The notes beneath the pieces are model-generated. The model had not been told where the DNA came from and did no database searches. It saw nothing but the letters and a program-made list of their open reading frames with translations. A stretch of DNA of 64,000 nt from positions 186,001 to 250,000 of the forward strand of contig NZ_BMLY01000005.1 in assembly GCF_014645555.1 (NCBI RefSeq). The letters run 5' to 3'. The DNA is from Silvimonas amylolytica. Lineage in GTDB: Bacteria; Pseudomonadota; Gammaproteobacteria; Burkholderiales; Chitinibacteraceae. Below, piece after piece: positions 37,185-45,398 of this stretch; position 1 is the first letter of the stretch; every line of letters starts with the position of its first letter. The position numbers and the translations under genes are program-made.

Positions 37185-37451
37185 ATGTCTACTTTGGCCG
37201 AGCAGTTCAAAACCGCACAGGAAGAAGTCGTTCAACTCAACGACGCGCCGGATGTCCAGACCAAACTGAAGCTGTATGCGCTGTATAAGCAAGCGGCCGA
37301 TGGTGACGTCAGTGGCGATCGTCCGTCCGCCATCAACTTTGTGGCACAAGCCAAGTACGACGCCTGGGCCAAGCTTAAGGGCCTGACCGGCGATGAAGCC
37401 ATGACCCAGTACGTGGCGCTGGTGGAAGAACTGAAGAAAAACGATAGCTGA
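37185..37451 (+). CDS. acyl-CoA-binding protein
   Basis: 88-residue four-helix ACBP: FKTAQEEVVQLNDAPDVQTKLKLYALYKQAADGDV, then FVAQAKYDAWAKLKGLTGDEAM. Family members bind long-chain acyl-CoA in the cytosol. Common in eukaryotes, scattered in bacteria. ATG 37185 preceded by GGGAG at 7 nt. Confidence 0.92.
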   Translation: MSTLAEQFKTAQEEVVQLNDAPDVQTKLKLYALYKQAADGDVSGDRPSAINFVAQAKYDAWAKLKGLTGDEAMTQYVALVEELKKNDS

Positions 37452-37470
37452 ACAGCGCGTTTCTCATATC

Positions 37471-37500
37471 AAGGCCGGTCCTGTACCGGCCTTTGTTCTA
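37471..37500 (+). terminator. intrinsic terminator after the ACBP gene
   Basis: AAGGCCGGT (37471-37479), loop CCTGT, ACCGGCCTT (37485-37493) then TGTTCTAT. Confidence 0.75.
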
Positions 37501-37521
37501 TCTACCCTTTACGAGTACACC

Positions 37522-37962
37522 ATGAGCAAATCCATTGCTGAATTGACCGGCCTCGAAATCCTGCAAGCCATGGCTGCGGGCAAGTTGCCGGCACCATCCA
37601 TTACCCAGACCATGCCGATGTCGATGGCAGAAGCGGCAGAAGGGTACGTGAAGTTCACTGCGCACGCGGATGAACGTCACCTGAACCCGCTAGGGGGTGT
37701 CCACGGAGGTTTTGCTGCGACGGTTCTCGATTCCGTGACTGCTTGCGCCGTGCACACGACGCTGGAAGCCGGCGTTGGCTACAGTACGGTTGATCTGAAC
37801 GTGAAGATGGTCAAACCGGTACCGCGCAACGAGACACTGGTTGCAGAAGGCCGTGTACTGCATGTCTCGCGCACGATTGCGGTATCGGAAGGCAGTATCC
37901 GCAATGCCGAAGGCGTGTTGCTCGCGCACGCGACGGCGACCTGTGTGATCATCCGTCGCTGA
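37522..37962 (+). CDS. PaaI-type hotdog-fold acyl-CoA thioesterase
   Basis: 146 residues. Hotdog signature LNPLGGVHGGFAATVLDSVTACAV near 54, then YSTVDLNVKMVKPVPRNETLVAEGRV. Hydrolyses acyl-CoA, usually phenylacetyl- or short aromatic acyl-CoA; substrate not defined. Follows the ACBP gene, which may provide acyl-CoA context. Confidence 0.88.
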   Translation: MSKSIAELTGLEILQAMAAGKLPAPSITQTMPMSMAEAAEGYVKFTAHADERHLNPLGGVHGGFAATVLDSVTACAVHTTLEAGVGYSTVDLNVKMVKPVPRNETLVAEGRVLHVSRTIAVSEGSIRNAEGVLLAHATATCVIIRR

Positions 37963-37977
37963 TCTGCGCTGGGCCGC

Positions 37978-38913
37978 TCAGGACACCGGGCGGCTTGTCT
38001 TGAACATGGAGAACAGCACTCCCGCCACCAGCAAGCCAAACGTCACGCAGAGTGACAACACGGACGGGACCTTCACCCCGGCATACACCAGCCCGATCTT
38101 CACGCCGATAAAGATCAGCACCAGTGCCAGCGCATACTTCAGGTATACAAAACGGTGCACCATGCCTGCCAGCGCAAAGTACAGCGCGCGCAAACCCAGA
38201 ATGGCAAAGATATTGGACGTGTACACCACGAACGGGTCTTGCGTGATGGCGAAGATCGCCGGGATGCTATCCACCGCGAAGATCAGATCGGCGCCTTCCA
38301 CCATCAGCAGGGCCAGCAACAGCGGCGTAGCCCAGCGGCCGGCCGTCAGGCCATGTTTGCTGCCCTCAATGACAAAGTGATTGTCGTACAGCCGCGGTGT
38401 GAGCCTGAGATGGGTCTTGAGGTACCGGAACAGTTTGCTGTCTTCCAGTGTTTCTTCCTTCTCTTTGGCAAACAGCATTTTAAAACCGGTGAACACCAGA
38501 AACAGGCCAAAGAACAGCAGTAGCCAGGCAAATTCGTGGACCAGCGCGGCACCCAGACCAATCATGATCGCCCGCATGACCAGCGCTCCCAGAATGCCCC
38601 AGAACAGCACACGATGCTGGTAGAGGCGCGGAATCGCCAGACTGGTAAAGATCATGGAAATAACAAACACGTTGTCCATGGAGAGCGATTTCTCGACCAG
38701 AAACCCGGTGAAGAAGTCCATGCCGTCTTTGGGGCCGCGTGAGTACCACACCCAACAACCGAACAAGAGCCCGGCGCAGATATAGAAGGCGGACAGTTTC
38801 AGACTGTCGCGGATGGTGATTTCTTTGTCGTGCTTGTGCAGCACGCCAAGATCAAACACCAGGAGGGCGACCACCACGACGGCGAAGACACCCCAGTTGA
38901 ATAAATCGCTCAC
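37978..38913 (-). CDS. TerC-family membrane protein
   Basis: 311 residues with about nine transmembrane segments; motif SMDNVFVISMIF near 74 and GADLIFAVDSIPAIFAITQDPF near 195, with the conserved acidic residues of TerC/Alx proteins implicated in manganese export. GTG 38913 is chosen because GGGGAG lies 6 nt upstream; earlier in-frame starts reach into the divergent tatD region. Called TerC-like; no tellurite cluster nearby. Confidence 0.9.
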   Translation of the reverse strand: MSDLFNWGVFAVVVVALLVFDLGVLHKHDKEITIRDSLKLSAFYICAGLLFGCWVWYSRGPKDGMDFFTGFLVEKSLSMDNVFVISMIFTSLAIPRLYQHRVLFWGILGALVMRAIMIGLGAALVHEFAWLLLFFGLFLVFTGFKMLFAKEKEETLEDSKLFRYLKTHLRLTPRLYDNHFVIEGSKHGLTAGRWATPLLLALLMVEGADLIFAVDSIPAIFAITQDPFVVYTSNIFAILGLRALYFALAGMVHRFVYLKYALALVLIFIGVKIGLVYAGVKVPSVLSLCVTFGLLVAGVLFSMFKTSRPVS

Positions 38914-39016
38914 AAAGAACTCCCCTGCGGTTGGGCTGTTTGTACTGTATTGTTTTGAGTCTGGACAGCGGTCACGCTGTCGCCATCGACAGATACTTGC
39001 TAACCACAATAGTTCC

Positions 39017-39793
39017 ATGCTGATTGATAGTCATATTCATCTGGATGCACCAGAGTTTGATGCTGACCGCGACGACGTCGTGGCCCGTTCACGCGCTGCG
39101 GGTACCACACGCTGGGTGGTGCCAGGGATTACAGTCGATACCTTTGCCAAAACGCGCGACATGCTGCGTTACGACGGCGTGAGCGTGGCGTATGGCCTGC
39201 ACCCTATCTATATCGACCAGCATCGTGACGAGCACATTGCAGAACTGGCAACCTGGCTGGCGCGCGAGCAACCCGTTGCGGTGGGCGAAATTGGCCTCGA
39301 CTTCTTTGTAGAAGGTCTGGACGCCGCACGACAGGTGGCGGTGTTTGAAGCACAACTGAAACTGGCACGGGATTTTGATTTGCCCGTGATTGTGCATATC
39401 CGCCGATCACAGGATCAGGTGCTCAAGTATCTGCGCAAATGGAAAGTGCGTGGGGGCATTGCACATGCCTTCAATGGGAGTCGTCAGCAGGCGGATGAGT
39501 TTCTCAAACTCGGATTCAAGCTGGGTTTTGGCGGCGCAATGACGTACTCAGGCTCGCTGCGCATCCGCAAGCTGGCGGCAGAGTTGCCGCTTGAAGCCAT
39601 TGTTCTGGAAACAGATGCGCCGGATATCCCGCCTGCGTGGCTGGACGGTGGACGTAATGAGCCCGTACAGATGTCCAGCTATCAGCAAGTGCTGGCCGAT
39701 TTGCGTGAGGACAGCATCGACAACATTGCTCGCGCCACCGTTGCCAATACACTGACTGTGCTGCCGCGTCTGGTTGAGGCTGCGCAGCGATGA
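39017..39793 (+). CDS. TatD-family metal-dependent hydrolase
   Basis: 258 residues starting MLIDSHIHLD (metal ligands H6, H8), with VGEIGLDFF near 91, HIRRSQ near 127, HAFNGSRQQADEFL near 150 and LETDAPDIPP near 200. TatD proteins are DNase/deacylase-like TIM barrels. ATG 39017 is set by the family N-terminus; the in-frame upstream extension overlaps the divergent terC start. Convergent with the TrpRS-like gene. Confidence 0.9.
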   Translation: MLIDSHIHLDAPEFDADRDDVVARSRAAGTTRWVVPGITVDTFAKTRDMLRYDGVSVAYGLHPIYIDQHRDEHIAELATWLAREQPVAVGEIGLDFFVEGLDAARQVAVFEAQLKLARDFDLPVIVHIRRSQDQVLKYLRKWKVRGGIAHAFNGSRQQADEFLKLGFKLGFGGAMTYSGSLRIRKLAAELPLEAIVLETDAPDIPPAWLDGGRNEPVQMSSYQQVLADLREDSIDNIARATVANTLTVLPRLVEAAQR

Positions 39794-39825
39794 GCTGATG
39801 CGGTTGAGCATCAGATCTCACGCAT

Positions 39826-40722
39826 TCACACGCTCAACGTGCGGCGTACTTCGCTCAATGTCTCTGCGACCACTGCGCGCGCGCGTTCGCTGCCCTGACG
39901 CAGCAGATCGCGCACCTCTTCCGGCTTGCTGGCCAGTGCATTGCGGCGTTCACGGATCGGTTCCAGCGCATCTTGCAAGCAGGCTTCCAGATGATGGCGG
40001 ATCACCACATCAGACAGTCCGCCACGACGGTATTTGGACTTCAGATCATCCAGAAAATGGATGTCTGTTTCAAAGGCATCCAGAAAGAAAAACACTTCGT
40101 TGTGGTCCACATCGCCTGGTGCGCGTGTACCGGCACGTTTGGGGTCGGTGATCAGGGCCTGCACTGCGCCATGAATGGCATCGGGGCCTGCTGCAAGCGG
40201 CAGCGCATGGGCGATGGAGTCCAGCGCGACGCGGTTGCGGGCTTGCGCGGCCAGCACCGGTAGTGCTTCGACCAGAACCTGTGCACCCGCGCGCTGATTG
40301 ATGGATCGCACCAACGCATTGCCTTGCTCAACCAGCGCAGCTTGCCGTGGGTCTGCCGTGGGGACCAGACGTGTTTTCAGCGCGGTAATGTCGGCGACGC
40401 CATGAGCCGCAGTGTGTTCATTCAGTTGCAGTGTTTTGGCACAGAAACGGGCGTAGCAATCAGCCAGTTCTTTCAATTCCGGCACTTGTGACTGCACAAA
40501 GATCGTACTGCGTTGCGGATCAATGCCAATGGCAAGGTAATCCAGCGCAACATCCAGCACGTGCGCGTCGCCAGTCTGGGCATCAGCCAGCATCACAAAC
40601 TGACGATGCTTGTCTTGCCAGGCAAGGCGATGCCGCAGATTGCGCACGTAATGACCCAAACCCAGCGGGCCGGTTGCCTTGTCGCCTGTCAGCAGAATCT
40701 GGTTGGGTGGAATAACCGTCAT
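39826..40722 (-). CDS. TrpRS-like protein lacking canonical catalytic motifs
   Basis: 298 residues (normal TrpRS is about 330-340). Class Ic Rossmann start is kept (TGDKATGPLGLGHYVRNL, HIGH-type GLGH at 21-24), as are GIDPQRSTIFVQSQVPEL near 67 and a TrpRS-type C-terminal domain (LDDLKSKYRRGGLSD, LEPIRERR). The VPVGxDQ loop is replaced by VPTADPRQ (about 120-127), KMSKS by RVALDS (164-169), and about 20-25 residues before VADITALK that help form the tryptophan pocket are missing. The frame is intact with AGGAG before ATG 40722, so this is not an obvious pseudogene. Canonical aminoacylation is unlikely. Preceded by a trp-type leader peptide and hairpins. Confidence 0.82.
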   Translation of the reverse strand: MTVIPPNQILLTGDKATGPLGLGHYVRNLRHRLAWQDKHRQFVMLADAQTGDAHVLDVALDYLAIGIDPQRSTIFVQSQVPELKELADCYARFCAKTLQLNEHTAAHGVADITALKTRLVPTADPRQAALVEQGNALVRSINQRAGAQVLVEALPVLAAQARNRVALDSIAHALPLAAGPDAIHGAVQALITDPKRAGTRAPGDVDHNEVFFFLDAFETDIHFLDDLKSKYRRGGLSDVVIRHHLEACLQDALEPIRERRNALASKPEEVRDLLRQGSERARAVVAETLSEVRRTLSV

Positions 40723-40767
40723 TTTGGTGCGCTCCTGGGCGGCTGGGGTGCCGCGTTGTTTTGAAGC

Positions 40768-40862
40768 GCCGATTCAGGAAACGGTGAGGGGAACCCTCAG
40801 AATGACCAAAGCCGCCTGAATCGGCGGCTTCGTATAGTCGAGTGAATACGGGTGGCCGCCGG
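40768..40862 (-). promoter_or_regulatory. trp-type attenuator structures upstream of the TrpRS-like gene
   Basis: Read on the minus strand after the leader ORF: segment 2 CGGCGGC (plus 40855-40861) can pair with segment 3 GCCGCCG (40822-40828); segment 3 AAGCCGCC (40823-40830) can instead pair with segment 4 GGCGGCTT (40809-40816), loop GATTCA, forming an 8-bp terminator-like hairpin. Segment 1 GGTGG, inside the Trp codons, can pair with CCACC of segment 2 (40851-40855). A further perfect 11-bp repeat (40768-40778 with 40815-40825) competes with the 3:4 hairpin and encloses TGAGGG-TTC-CCCTCA. The U-tract after the 3:4 hairpin is weak (TTTGGTCATT). Confidence 0.65.
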
Positions 40863-40922
40863 TTAAGTGCGATACCACCAATAAAATCGTGCAACAGAAA
40901 GGTGCGTGGATTGCGTATTCAT
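40863..40922 (-). CDS. trp-type leader peptide, 19 aa with tandem Trp codons
   Basis: Short ORF MNTQSTHLSVARFYWWYRT then TAA. Codons 15 and 16 are TGG TGG (plus 40875-40880), three codons before the stop, the same layout as E. coli trpL (WWRTS-stop). ATG 40922 is 47 nt after the stop of the ThiF/MoeB-like gene; AGGG lies 12 nt upstream, a sub-optimal spacing, and TTGGCA-18-CATAGT is a weak promoter. Position in front of mutually exclusive hairpins and a TrpRS-like gene supports a sensor of Trp-tRNA charging. Confidence 0.75.
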   Translation of the reverse strand: MNTQSTHLSVARFYWWYRT

Positions 40923-40968
40923 GCGGACACTATGCCCTGGATCAAAAACATTTGCCAAGCAGTATTTT

Positions 40969-41775
40969 TCACTGCGCCGTGCTGAGCGGGTGCTGCTGGC
41001 TGCAGACCGGGCAGGCTGGATCCTTGCGGTAGCGCATCTCGCGCCAGGCAAGCTTGCGTGCATCCAGTAACAACAAGCGTCCGACCAGTGGCGTACCGAT
41101 CCCCGCGATGAGCTTGAGCGCTTCGGCTGCTTGCGCCGTACCAATCATGCCGGTCAGCGGCGCGAATACGCCAAAGGTGGCGCAGGGGCTGTCGCTGGCA
41201 TCGCCTTCTTCACCGAACAGGCAGTGATAGCAAGGGGCGGTGTCATCACGCGTGTCAAAGGTGGTTAATTGGCCGTCAAAACTCACCGCAGCACCAGAAA
41301 CCAGGGGCACGCGTGCAGCCACACAGGCCCGATTGATGGCATGGCGCGTGGCAAAGTTGTCGGAGCAATCAAGAACAACATCCGCTACGGTGACCAATGC
41401 ATGCAAGCGTTCTCCGGCCAGCCGCTCCTCAAGTGCCTCGATGTTGATTTCGGGATTGATCGCGGTCAGCGTTTGCGCGGCTGATTGCGCTTTATTGACG
41501 CCAATGCGGCTCTGGTCGTGCACGATTTGCCGCTGTAAATTGGTCAGATCGACCGTGTCGGCATCTGCAATCGTGAGCGTGCCGACGCCGGCCGCAGCGA
41601 GATACAACGCAGCCGGGGCGCCCAGCCCGCCAGCGCCAATGATCAACACGCGGGCCGAGGCAATACGCGCCTGACCTTCAACGCCAATATCATCAAGCAG
41701 GATATGCCGACTGTAGCGCAGCAATTGTTCGTCGTTCAGATCGGCAGGGGTAGTGGTGGGGCGGATGGTCGTCAT
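40969..41775 (-). CDS. ThiF/MoeB/HesA-family adenylyltransferase
   Basis: 268 residues. E1-like fold: YSRHILLDDIGVEGQ, nucleotide-binding GAGGLGAPAALYLAAAGVG near 48, DLTNLQRQI, and Zn-binding CYHC and CPVC pairs near 184 and 257. MoeB/ThiF proteins adenylate the C-terminal Gly-Gly of MoaD/ThiS-type sulfur carriers for molybdopterin or thiazole synthesis; which one cannot be told. ATG 41775 is used; a TTG two codons before is possible. Directly upstream of the leader/TrpRS-like unit, and downstream of a terminator. Confidence 0.88.
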   Translation of the reverse strand: MTTIRPTTTPADLNDEQLLRYSRHILLDDIGVEGQARIASARVLIIGAGGLGAPAALYLAAAGVGTLTIADADTVDLTNLQRQIVHDQSRIGVNKAQSAAQTLTAINPEINIEALEERLAGERLHALVTVADVVLDCSDNFATRHAINRACVAARVPLVSGAAVSFDGQLTTFDTRDDTAPCYHCLFGEEGDASDSPCATFGVFAPLTGMIGTAQAAEALKLIAGIGTPLVGRLLLLDARKLAWREMRYRKDPACPVCSQQHPLSTAQ

Positions 41776-41783
41776 GGGCAATC

Positions 41784-41807
41784 AAAAAACGGGGCACAAG
41801 CCCCGTT
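41784..41807 (-). terminator. intrinsic terminator on the minus strand
   Basis: Minus-strand AACGGGGC, loop TTGT, GCCCCGTT followed by TTTT. It ends the 41837 gene and sits 9 nt before the ThiF/MoeB-like start, isolating that gene. Confidence 0.85.
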
Positions 41808-41836
41808 GGTGGTGAAGTCAGTCTGGCGCACAGGCG

Positions 41837-42244
41837 CTAGAGATACCGTCGCAACTCTTCAGGTGTGTCGTCATGATCACCATGCAGATGGTGGTCCCAT
41901 GCTTTGACGTACACCTCGCGTGATTTGATCGGGTGTTCCGGGATTTCCATATTATCGCGCTGAACGTCCTCGGTGTAATGGATCAGTGCGCGTTTGATCT
42001 TCTGCAGAATGCTGCCATCCAGGTGAAAACCACCGTTTTGCAACCAGGTTTCCAGCTCAATGAGCGTATGTTCCATCACGTCGTAATGCACCGTCACGCG
42101 GCGTTCAGCTGCATGGGGTTGTACGACGACACCAGGCAGTCGACCGAGCATGCGTGCAGCTTGCACGGCCTGATCAACGGGCAGGGCGTTGAAGACGATC
42201 TCGTGCGTTTTGTGACGTTCTGACGGGATGTGGGCGGACGGCAT
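41837..42244 (-). CDS. conserved hypothetical protein, HMA-like fold possible
   Basis: 135 residues from ATG 42244 (GGAA upstream). The N-terminal half has a beta-alpha-beta pattern (HEIVFNALPVDQAVQAARMLGRLPGVVVQPHAAERRVTVHYDVMEHTLIELETWL) like heavy-metal-associated domains but without the CxxC metal site. The C-terminal half is His/Asp-rich (DHHLHGDHDD) and may bind metal. I recall similar proteins across Betaproteobacteria without a function. Confidence 0.7.
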   Translation of the reverse strand: MPSAHIPSERHKTHEIVFNALPVDQAVQAARMLGRLPGVVVQPHAAERRVTVHYDVMEHTLIELETWLQNGGFHLDGSILQKIKRALIHYTEDVQRDNMEIPEHPIKSREVYVKAWDHHLHGDHDDTPEELRRYL

Positions 42245-42347
42245 TGCTAACGTTCCATGGCGATCCTCATGCATCAAGCATAGGCGTCTGATCAATGCTT
42301 TGCATGGGTGACGGTGTAAACGGCATATGCTTAGACCGCTTTCAAAG

Positions 42348-42373
42348 AAAAACCCCGCCAGAAGCGGGGTTTT
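42348..42373. terminator. bidirectional terminator after ctpA
   Basis: AAAAACCCCGC (42348-42358), loop CAGAA, GCGGGGTTTT (42364-42373). Used on the minus strand 25 nt after the ctpA stop. Confidence 0.88.
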
Positions 42374-42397
42374 GTGGGTCTTGCGGTCTGGCCAGTG

Positions 42398-43921
42398 TCA
42401 CTTTGCTGCAACGGGAGCGGACGCCGCGGGTGCTACAGGTGCCGCTGCCTTGTTCTGCAGCAATTGCTGCACCTTGAGGACATTCAGACCCTGTTGCAAC
42501 TGGTAGTCGTATTTGCTGACCAGTTGGCGCGGATTGTTATCCGCATCGGCATCGCTGGCATTGATCTTTTGCGGCTTGATTTGCGGTGCATCGTTCAGCT
42601 TGATCGCAGGCGTTGTTGCCGGGTCTTTCGGCTTGGCTTTGCCGGCATCCTTGTCGGTCGGGTTATCCAGATGATGTTCCAGATCCGACTCATGCACTTC
42701 CAGGGCGCTGAAATCGCCACGACCCGCCACAGTGGCTTCCGCGACTTCGATATCCGGCGTAATACCCTTGGCCTGGATGGAGCGGCCATTCGGCGTGAAG
42801 TAACGAGCGGTGGTGATCTTCAGGGCCGAGGTCGCGTCAATCGGCAGCACGGTTTGCACAGAGCCCTTGCCGAACGATTGCGTACCGACGACCAGCGCGC
42901 GCTTGTGATCCTGCAGTGCGCCGGAAACGATTTCTGACGCCGAAGCTGTGCCGCCGTTGATGAGGATCACCATCGGCACGTTCTTCACTTCCTTGGGCAG
43001 ATTCTGGAAGTAATCGGCTTTGGCATCTTCACGCATGTAATTGCCACGATCTGCCGTCAGACGCACCTTGGAGTCTGCCGTGCGGCCTTCGGTGTAGACC
43101 ACGAGGTCACCCTTGGGCAGGAATGCTGCGGAAACACCTACCGCCGACGTCAACAAGCCGCCCGGGTTGTTACGCAGATCCAGCACCAGACCCTTGAGCG
43201 GCCCCTTGTTCTGCTTGTACAGATCGGACAGGGCGGTTGCGAGGTTCTCGGTCGTACGCTCCTGGAACTGGGTGATACGGATATAACCGTAACCCGGTTC
43301 AGCCAGTTGCGACTTGACGCTTTGCACCTTGATGATCGCGCGCTTGAGCTGCAGCACCATGGGCTTGGATTCGCCCTTGCGCAGAACAGTCAGCGTCACG
43401 TTGGTGCCGGCTTTGCCGCGCATTTTGGATACAGCGTCATTCAGCGACATGCCCTGCACCTGGGTGTCGTCGATCTTCACGATGTAATCACCCGGCTTCA
43501 CGCCGGCTTTGAATGCGGGGGTGTCTTCAATCGGGGAAACCACGCGTACCAGACCGTCTTCCATGTTGACTTCCAGGCCCAGACCGCCAAACTCACCCTG
43601 CGTGCTGACTTGCAGGTCTTTGAACGCGTCGGCATCCAGATAGTCGGAGTGCGGATCAAGCCCGGAGACCATGCCCTTGATGGCGTTGTCGATCAGCTTT
43701 TTGTCGCTGACGGGCTCAACATAGCTTTGTTTGATCAGGCCAAACACAGTGGAAAACGCGCGCAGTTCGTCAACCGGTAACGGGTTAGTGCTGGCTTCCT
43801 TGTCAGCCACCGCGTTAAACGAAAGGCTCAGCGCGACACCAAGGCCCGCGCCAACAAGAACGAGTGCAATTTTCTGCATTTTGCTGGCCGGCTTATGTGC
43901 CGGTTTCTTCAGGCTGGGCAT
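42398..43921 (-). CDS. ctpA: C-terminal processing peptidase, S41 family
   Basis: 507 residues. N-terminal signal-anchor (about 17-37), PDZ domain (about 95-180, GGLGLEVNMEDGLVRVVSPIEDTPAFKAG), and S41 protease domain with the catalytic Ser in NGGTASASEIVSG (about 325) and Lys in FGKGSVQ. The C-terminal Lys/Ala tail is a low-complexity extension. Periplasmic; trims envelope proteins and peptidoglycan hydrolases. Downstream of envC, the conserved order. Confidence 0.92.
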   Translation of the reverse strand: MPSLKKPAHKPASKMQKIALVLVGAGLGVALSLSFNAVADKEASTNPLPVDELRAFSTVFGLIKQSYVEPVSDKKLIDNAIKGMVSGLDPHSDYLDADAFKDLQVSTQGEFGGLGLEVNMEDGLVRVVSPIEDTPAFKAGVKPGDYIVKIDDTQVQGMSLNDAVSKMRGKAGTNVTLTVLRKGESKPMVLQLKRAIIKVQSVKSQLAEPGYGYIRITQFQERTTENLATALSDLYKQNKGPLKGLVLDLRNNPGGLLTSAVGVSAAFLPKGDLVVYTEGRTADSKVRLTADRGNYMREDAKADYFQNLPKEVKNVPMVILINGGTASASEIVSGALQDHKRALVVGTQSFGKGSVQTVLPIDATSALKITTARYFTPNGRSIQAKGITPDIEVAEATVAGRGDFSALEVHESDLEHHLDNPTDKDAGKAKPKDPATTPAIKLNDAPQIKPQKINASDADADNNPRQLVSKYDYQLQQGLNVLKVQQLLQNKAAAPVAPAASAPVAAK

Positions 43922-43997
43922 TCAATAGCTCCAAAAAACGGGTGTTTGTGTCGTGTTTAACGTTCTATCCAGAAACCTGTGCACAAGCTTCTGGTTG

Positions 43998-45398
43998 CTA
44001 TCCGGCCCAGGAAAGCGGATCCAGCGGTTTACCGTGCTGGCGGATTTCAAAGTATACGCCCGAATCCCCCATGCCACCGCTGTTGCCACTGGTGGCGATG
44101 GTATCGCCAGCCTGGACCGTATCGCCTACTTTCTTCAAAAGACTTTCGTTGGCAGCGTAAAGGCTCATGTAACCGCCACCGTGGTCAATAATCATCAGAT
44201 TGCCAAAGCCACGCAGCCAGTCGGCAAAGACAATGCGCCCGGTGGCGACTGCTTTGACCGGCAAACCGCTTGCGGCACGAATGAACACGCCCTTCCAGGT
44301 AGCGCCTTCGGCACGCTGCGCACCGAACTTGCCAATCACCTCACCCTTGAGTGGCAGTCGCATGCGCCCTTTGAGCGCAGCAAACTGTTGCCCGGACTGA
44401 CTGGCGTCCGGTTCCTCAGTGTTCTGGCGTGTCACTTTGTCCTGCGCCGGTGCGGTATCGGGTACCGGCGTCGGGTTTGTCTGTGCGGTTGCAGTTGAAT
44501 CAGGGTTGACGTTGTTGCCGGCCTGTTGTTGGGCGGCATTCTTGTTTTTGTTGCTGGCGAGGGCCTTCTTGCGGGCTGCCTCCTCACGCGCCAGGCGCTG
44601 GGCCTCCGCTTTCTTGCGGGCCGCTTCCTCCCGGGCACGCTTGATTTCCTGTTGCTTGATGATGGCATCCAGCCGCGCAATCAGTGACGTGATGCGTTTT
44701 TCATCTGCCTGCAATTTGCCAATCTGGTTGCGCTGGGTACTGATCTGCTGCGACAGCGTATTGAGCACGTCCTGCTTCTCTTGCTGATCAGTCACCAACT
44801 GCGCTTTTTGGGCGGCTTTCTGCCGTGCAAGTTCCTGCAATTCGTCGTTTTTCTCGCGGATGCGATCAGATACATCGTTGAGCTGGTCCAGTTGCTGCTG
44901 CAATTGCTGGGCCAGTTGCTGTTGTGCCGCGGTCAGATAACGATACCAGGTCAGTTCGCGGCTGGTCTGGTTAGGGTCTTGTTCATTCAGTACCAGTCGC
45001 CACGCTTCCAGTTGTCGGGTGCGGTAACGGCTGTTCAAAAGATCGGCCAATCGCTTCTGGCTATCGCGGATATTGCTGCGGGTGCGGGCGATATCCACTT
45101 CCAGTCGGGCCAGTTGGGCCGTCGTCAATGCGCGCTGGCTCGATAAATCATTGAGCACCCGGTTGGCATCGGAAATGGCTTTTTCTGATTGCTGCAATGC
45201 GTCGGCTGCGTCTTTGCGATGGGATTCGTTATTGACCAGATCTTTTTTCAGCTGGTCAATCTGGCCACGCAAATCCTTCAGTTCATCCTGCTTTTCTTTT
45301 TTGTCTGCATTGCTGACGGGCGCAACAGGCGCAGCCGTAGCCAGGGTGGCTACAGCAGAGAAAAGCAACGTGGCGATAATCAGGCTACGGCTCGGCAC
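43998..45398 (-). CDS. envC: EnvC-like murein hydrolase activator
   Basis: 466 residues. Signal peptide (GTG start; MPSRSLIIATLLFSAVATLATAA), long periplasmic coiled coil (about 28-250), Lys/Ala-rich linker and a LytM/M23 domain (about 355-466). The catalytic zinc ligands are missing: the HxxxD site reads WKGVFIRA and the HxH site reads VYFEIR. This is typical of EnvC, which activates amidases without cleaving. No Shine-Dalgarno is visible before GTG 45398. Confidence 0.9.
   Translation of the reverse strand: MPSRSLIIATLLFSAVATLATAAPVAPVSNADKKEKQDELKDLRGQIDQLKKDLVNNESHRKDAADALQQSEKAISDANRVLNDLSSQRALTTAQLARLEVDIARTRSNIRDSQKRLADLLNSRYRTRQLEAWRLVLNEQDPNQTSRELTWYRYLTAAQQQLAQQLQQQLDQLNDVSDRIREKNDELQELARQKAAQKAQLVTDQQEKQDVLNTLSQQISTQRNQIGKLQADEKRITSLIARLDAIIKQQEIKRAREEAARKKAEAQRLAREEAARKKALASNKNKNAAQQQAGNNVNPDSTATAQTNPTPVPDTAPAQDKVTRQNTEEPDASQSGQQFAALKGRMRLPLKGEVIGKFGAQRAEGATWKGVFIRAASGLPVKAVATGRIVFADWLRGFGNLMIIDHGGGYMSLYAANESLLKKVGDTVQAGDTIATSGNSGGMGDSGVYFEIRQHGKPLDPLSWAG

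Noticed and set aside
39826-40722. TrpRS-like gene as a pseudogene
   Set aside because: No stop or frameshift is seen, the start has AGGAG at good spacing, and a structured leader precedes it. Loss of motifs is therefore read as divergence, although decay with an intact frame cannot be excluded.
43998-44330. EnvC M23 domain as an inactivated enzyme of special interest
   Set aside because: Loss of zinc ligands is normal for EnvC, which activates amidases without its own catalysis.
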